DNA of 6,015 nucleotides from an uncultured Collinsella sp. Lineage in GTDB: Bacteria > Actinomycetota > Coriobacteriia > Coriobacteriales > Coriobacteriaceae. Made by a program: the position numbers and the translations under genes. Below the pieces are notes generated by a model. The model was not told where the DNA came from. It saw nothing but the letters and a program-made list of their open reading frames with translations, and did not search any database. The DNA lies in assembly GCA_934646965.1 (NCBI GenBank), contig CAKUEZ010000122.1, forward strand, positions 1 through 6,015, in the 5' to 3' direction. Shown in pieces: positions 5,882 through 6,015 of the stretch. How positions within the stretch are numbered: the stretch's first letter is position 1; each line of letters opens with the position of its first letter.

Positions 5882-6015
5882 ATGGAAGCCAACGGAATCG
5901 TACTGTCGCCCGACCCTCGTCTGCGCCAGGAGTGCGCCGTCATCGAGGAGATCACCCCGGCGATCGAGGCGCTTGCCGAGAAGATGAAGAAGATGATGTT
6001 CGAGAACGGCGGTTG
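5882..6015 (+). CDS. def: Peptide deformylase, N-terminal part (cut by window end)
   Basis: Peptide deformylase is a metal-dependent hydrolase that removes the formyl group from the initiator methionine of new proteins at the ribosome. Only the first 44 codons are present. They match the family start: a hydrophobic strand leading into PDPRLRQECAVIEEI, then a helix ending in KKMMFENGG. The frame breaks off at the first catalytic motif (family form GxGLAA), so the metal-binding EGCLS and HExxH motifs lie outside the window. The gene follows priA by 18 nt in the same direction, as in the priA-def-fmt cluster of many bacteria, so fmt is the expected next gene. The identity rests on a short fragment plus context. 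Confidence 0.88.
   Translation, partial: MEANGIVLSPDPRLRQECAVIEEITPAIEALAEKMKKMMFENGG

Overview
The window is high-GC bacterial DNA (coding codons mostly end in G or C) with an actinobacterial look. The gene content, the intact helicase-type PriA and a short dispersed-type repeat (core GACAGACTTAAATGACC) suggest a gut Coriobacteriia such as Collinsella. That placement is an inference from memory and was not tested by any search. Four protein genes are supported, all housekeeping: metK (minus strand), gltX, priA and the 5' end of def (all plus strand).

Layout. Positions 1-247 hold no convincing gene but contain three hairpins. The last (176-209) is a strong intrinsic terminator for metK. metK occupies 248-1528 on the minus strand. 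The 314-bp divergent metK/gltX region (1529-1842) holds a weak candidate promoter for each gene and, between them, three copies of a 24-27 nt repeat: one in plus orientation and two in tandem in the opposite orientation. gltX runs 1843-3318 and ends at a compact GC-rich terminator (3342-3373). priA (3407-5863) follows, then def (5882 onward, cut by the window end) after an 18-nt gap. The priA-def order matches the common bacterial priA-def-fmt cluster.

Function. MetK makes S-adenosylmethionine. GltX charges tRNA with glutamate. PriA restarts collapsed replication forks. Def removes the formyl group from nascent proteins. The genes share core-metabolism and information-processing roles rather than one pathway. 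Only priA and def look co-transcribed.

I found no dramatic new system. The best leads are a near-ideal beta-clamp-binding pentapeptide (QLSLF) on an N-terminal extension of PriA, the inverted and tandem repeat cluster between metK and gltX, and the unexplained structured intergenic DNA at 1-210.
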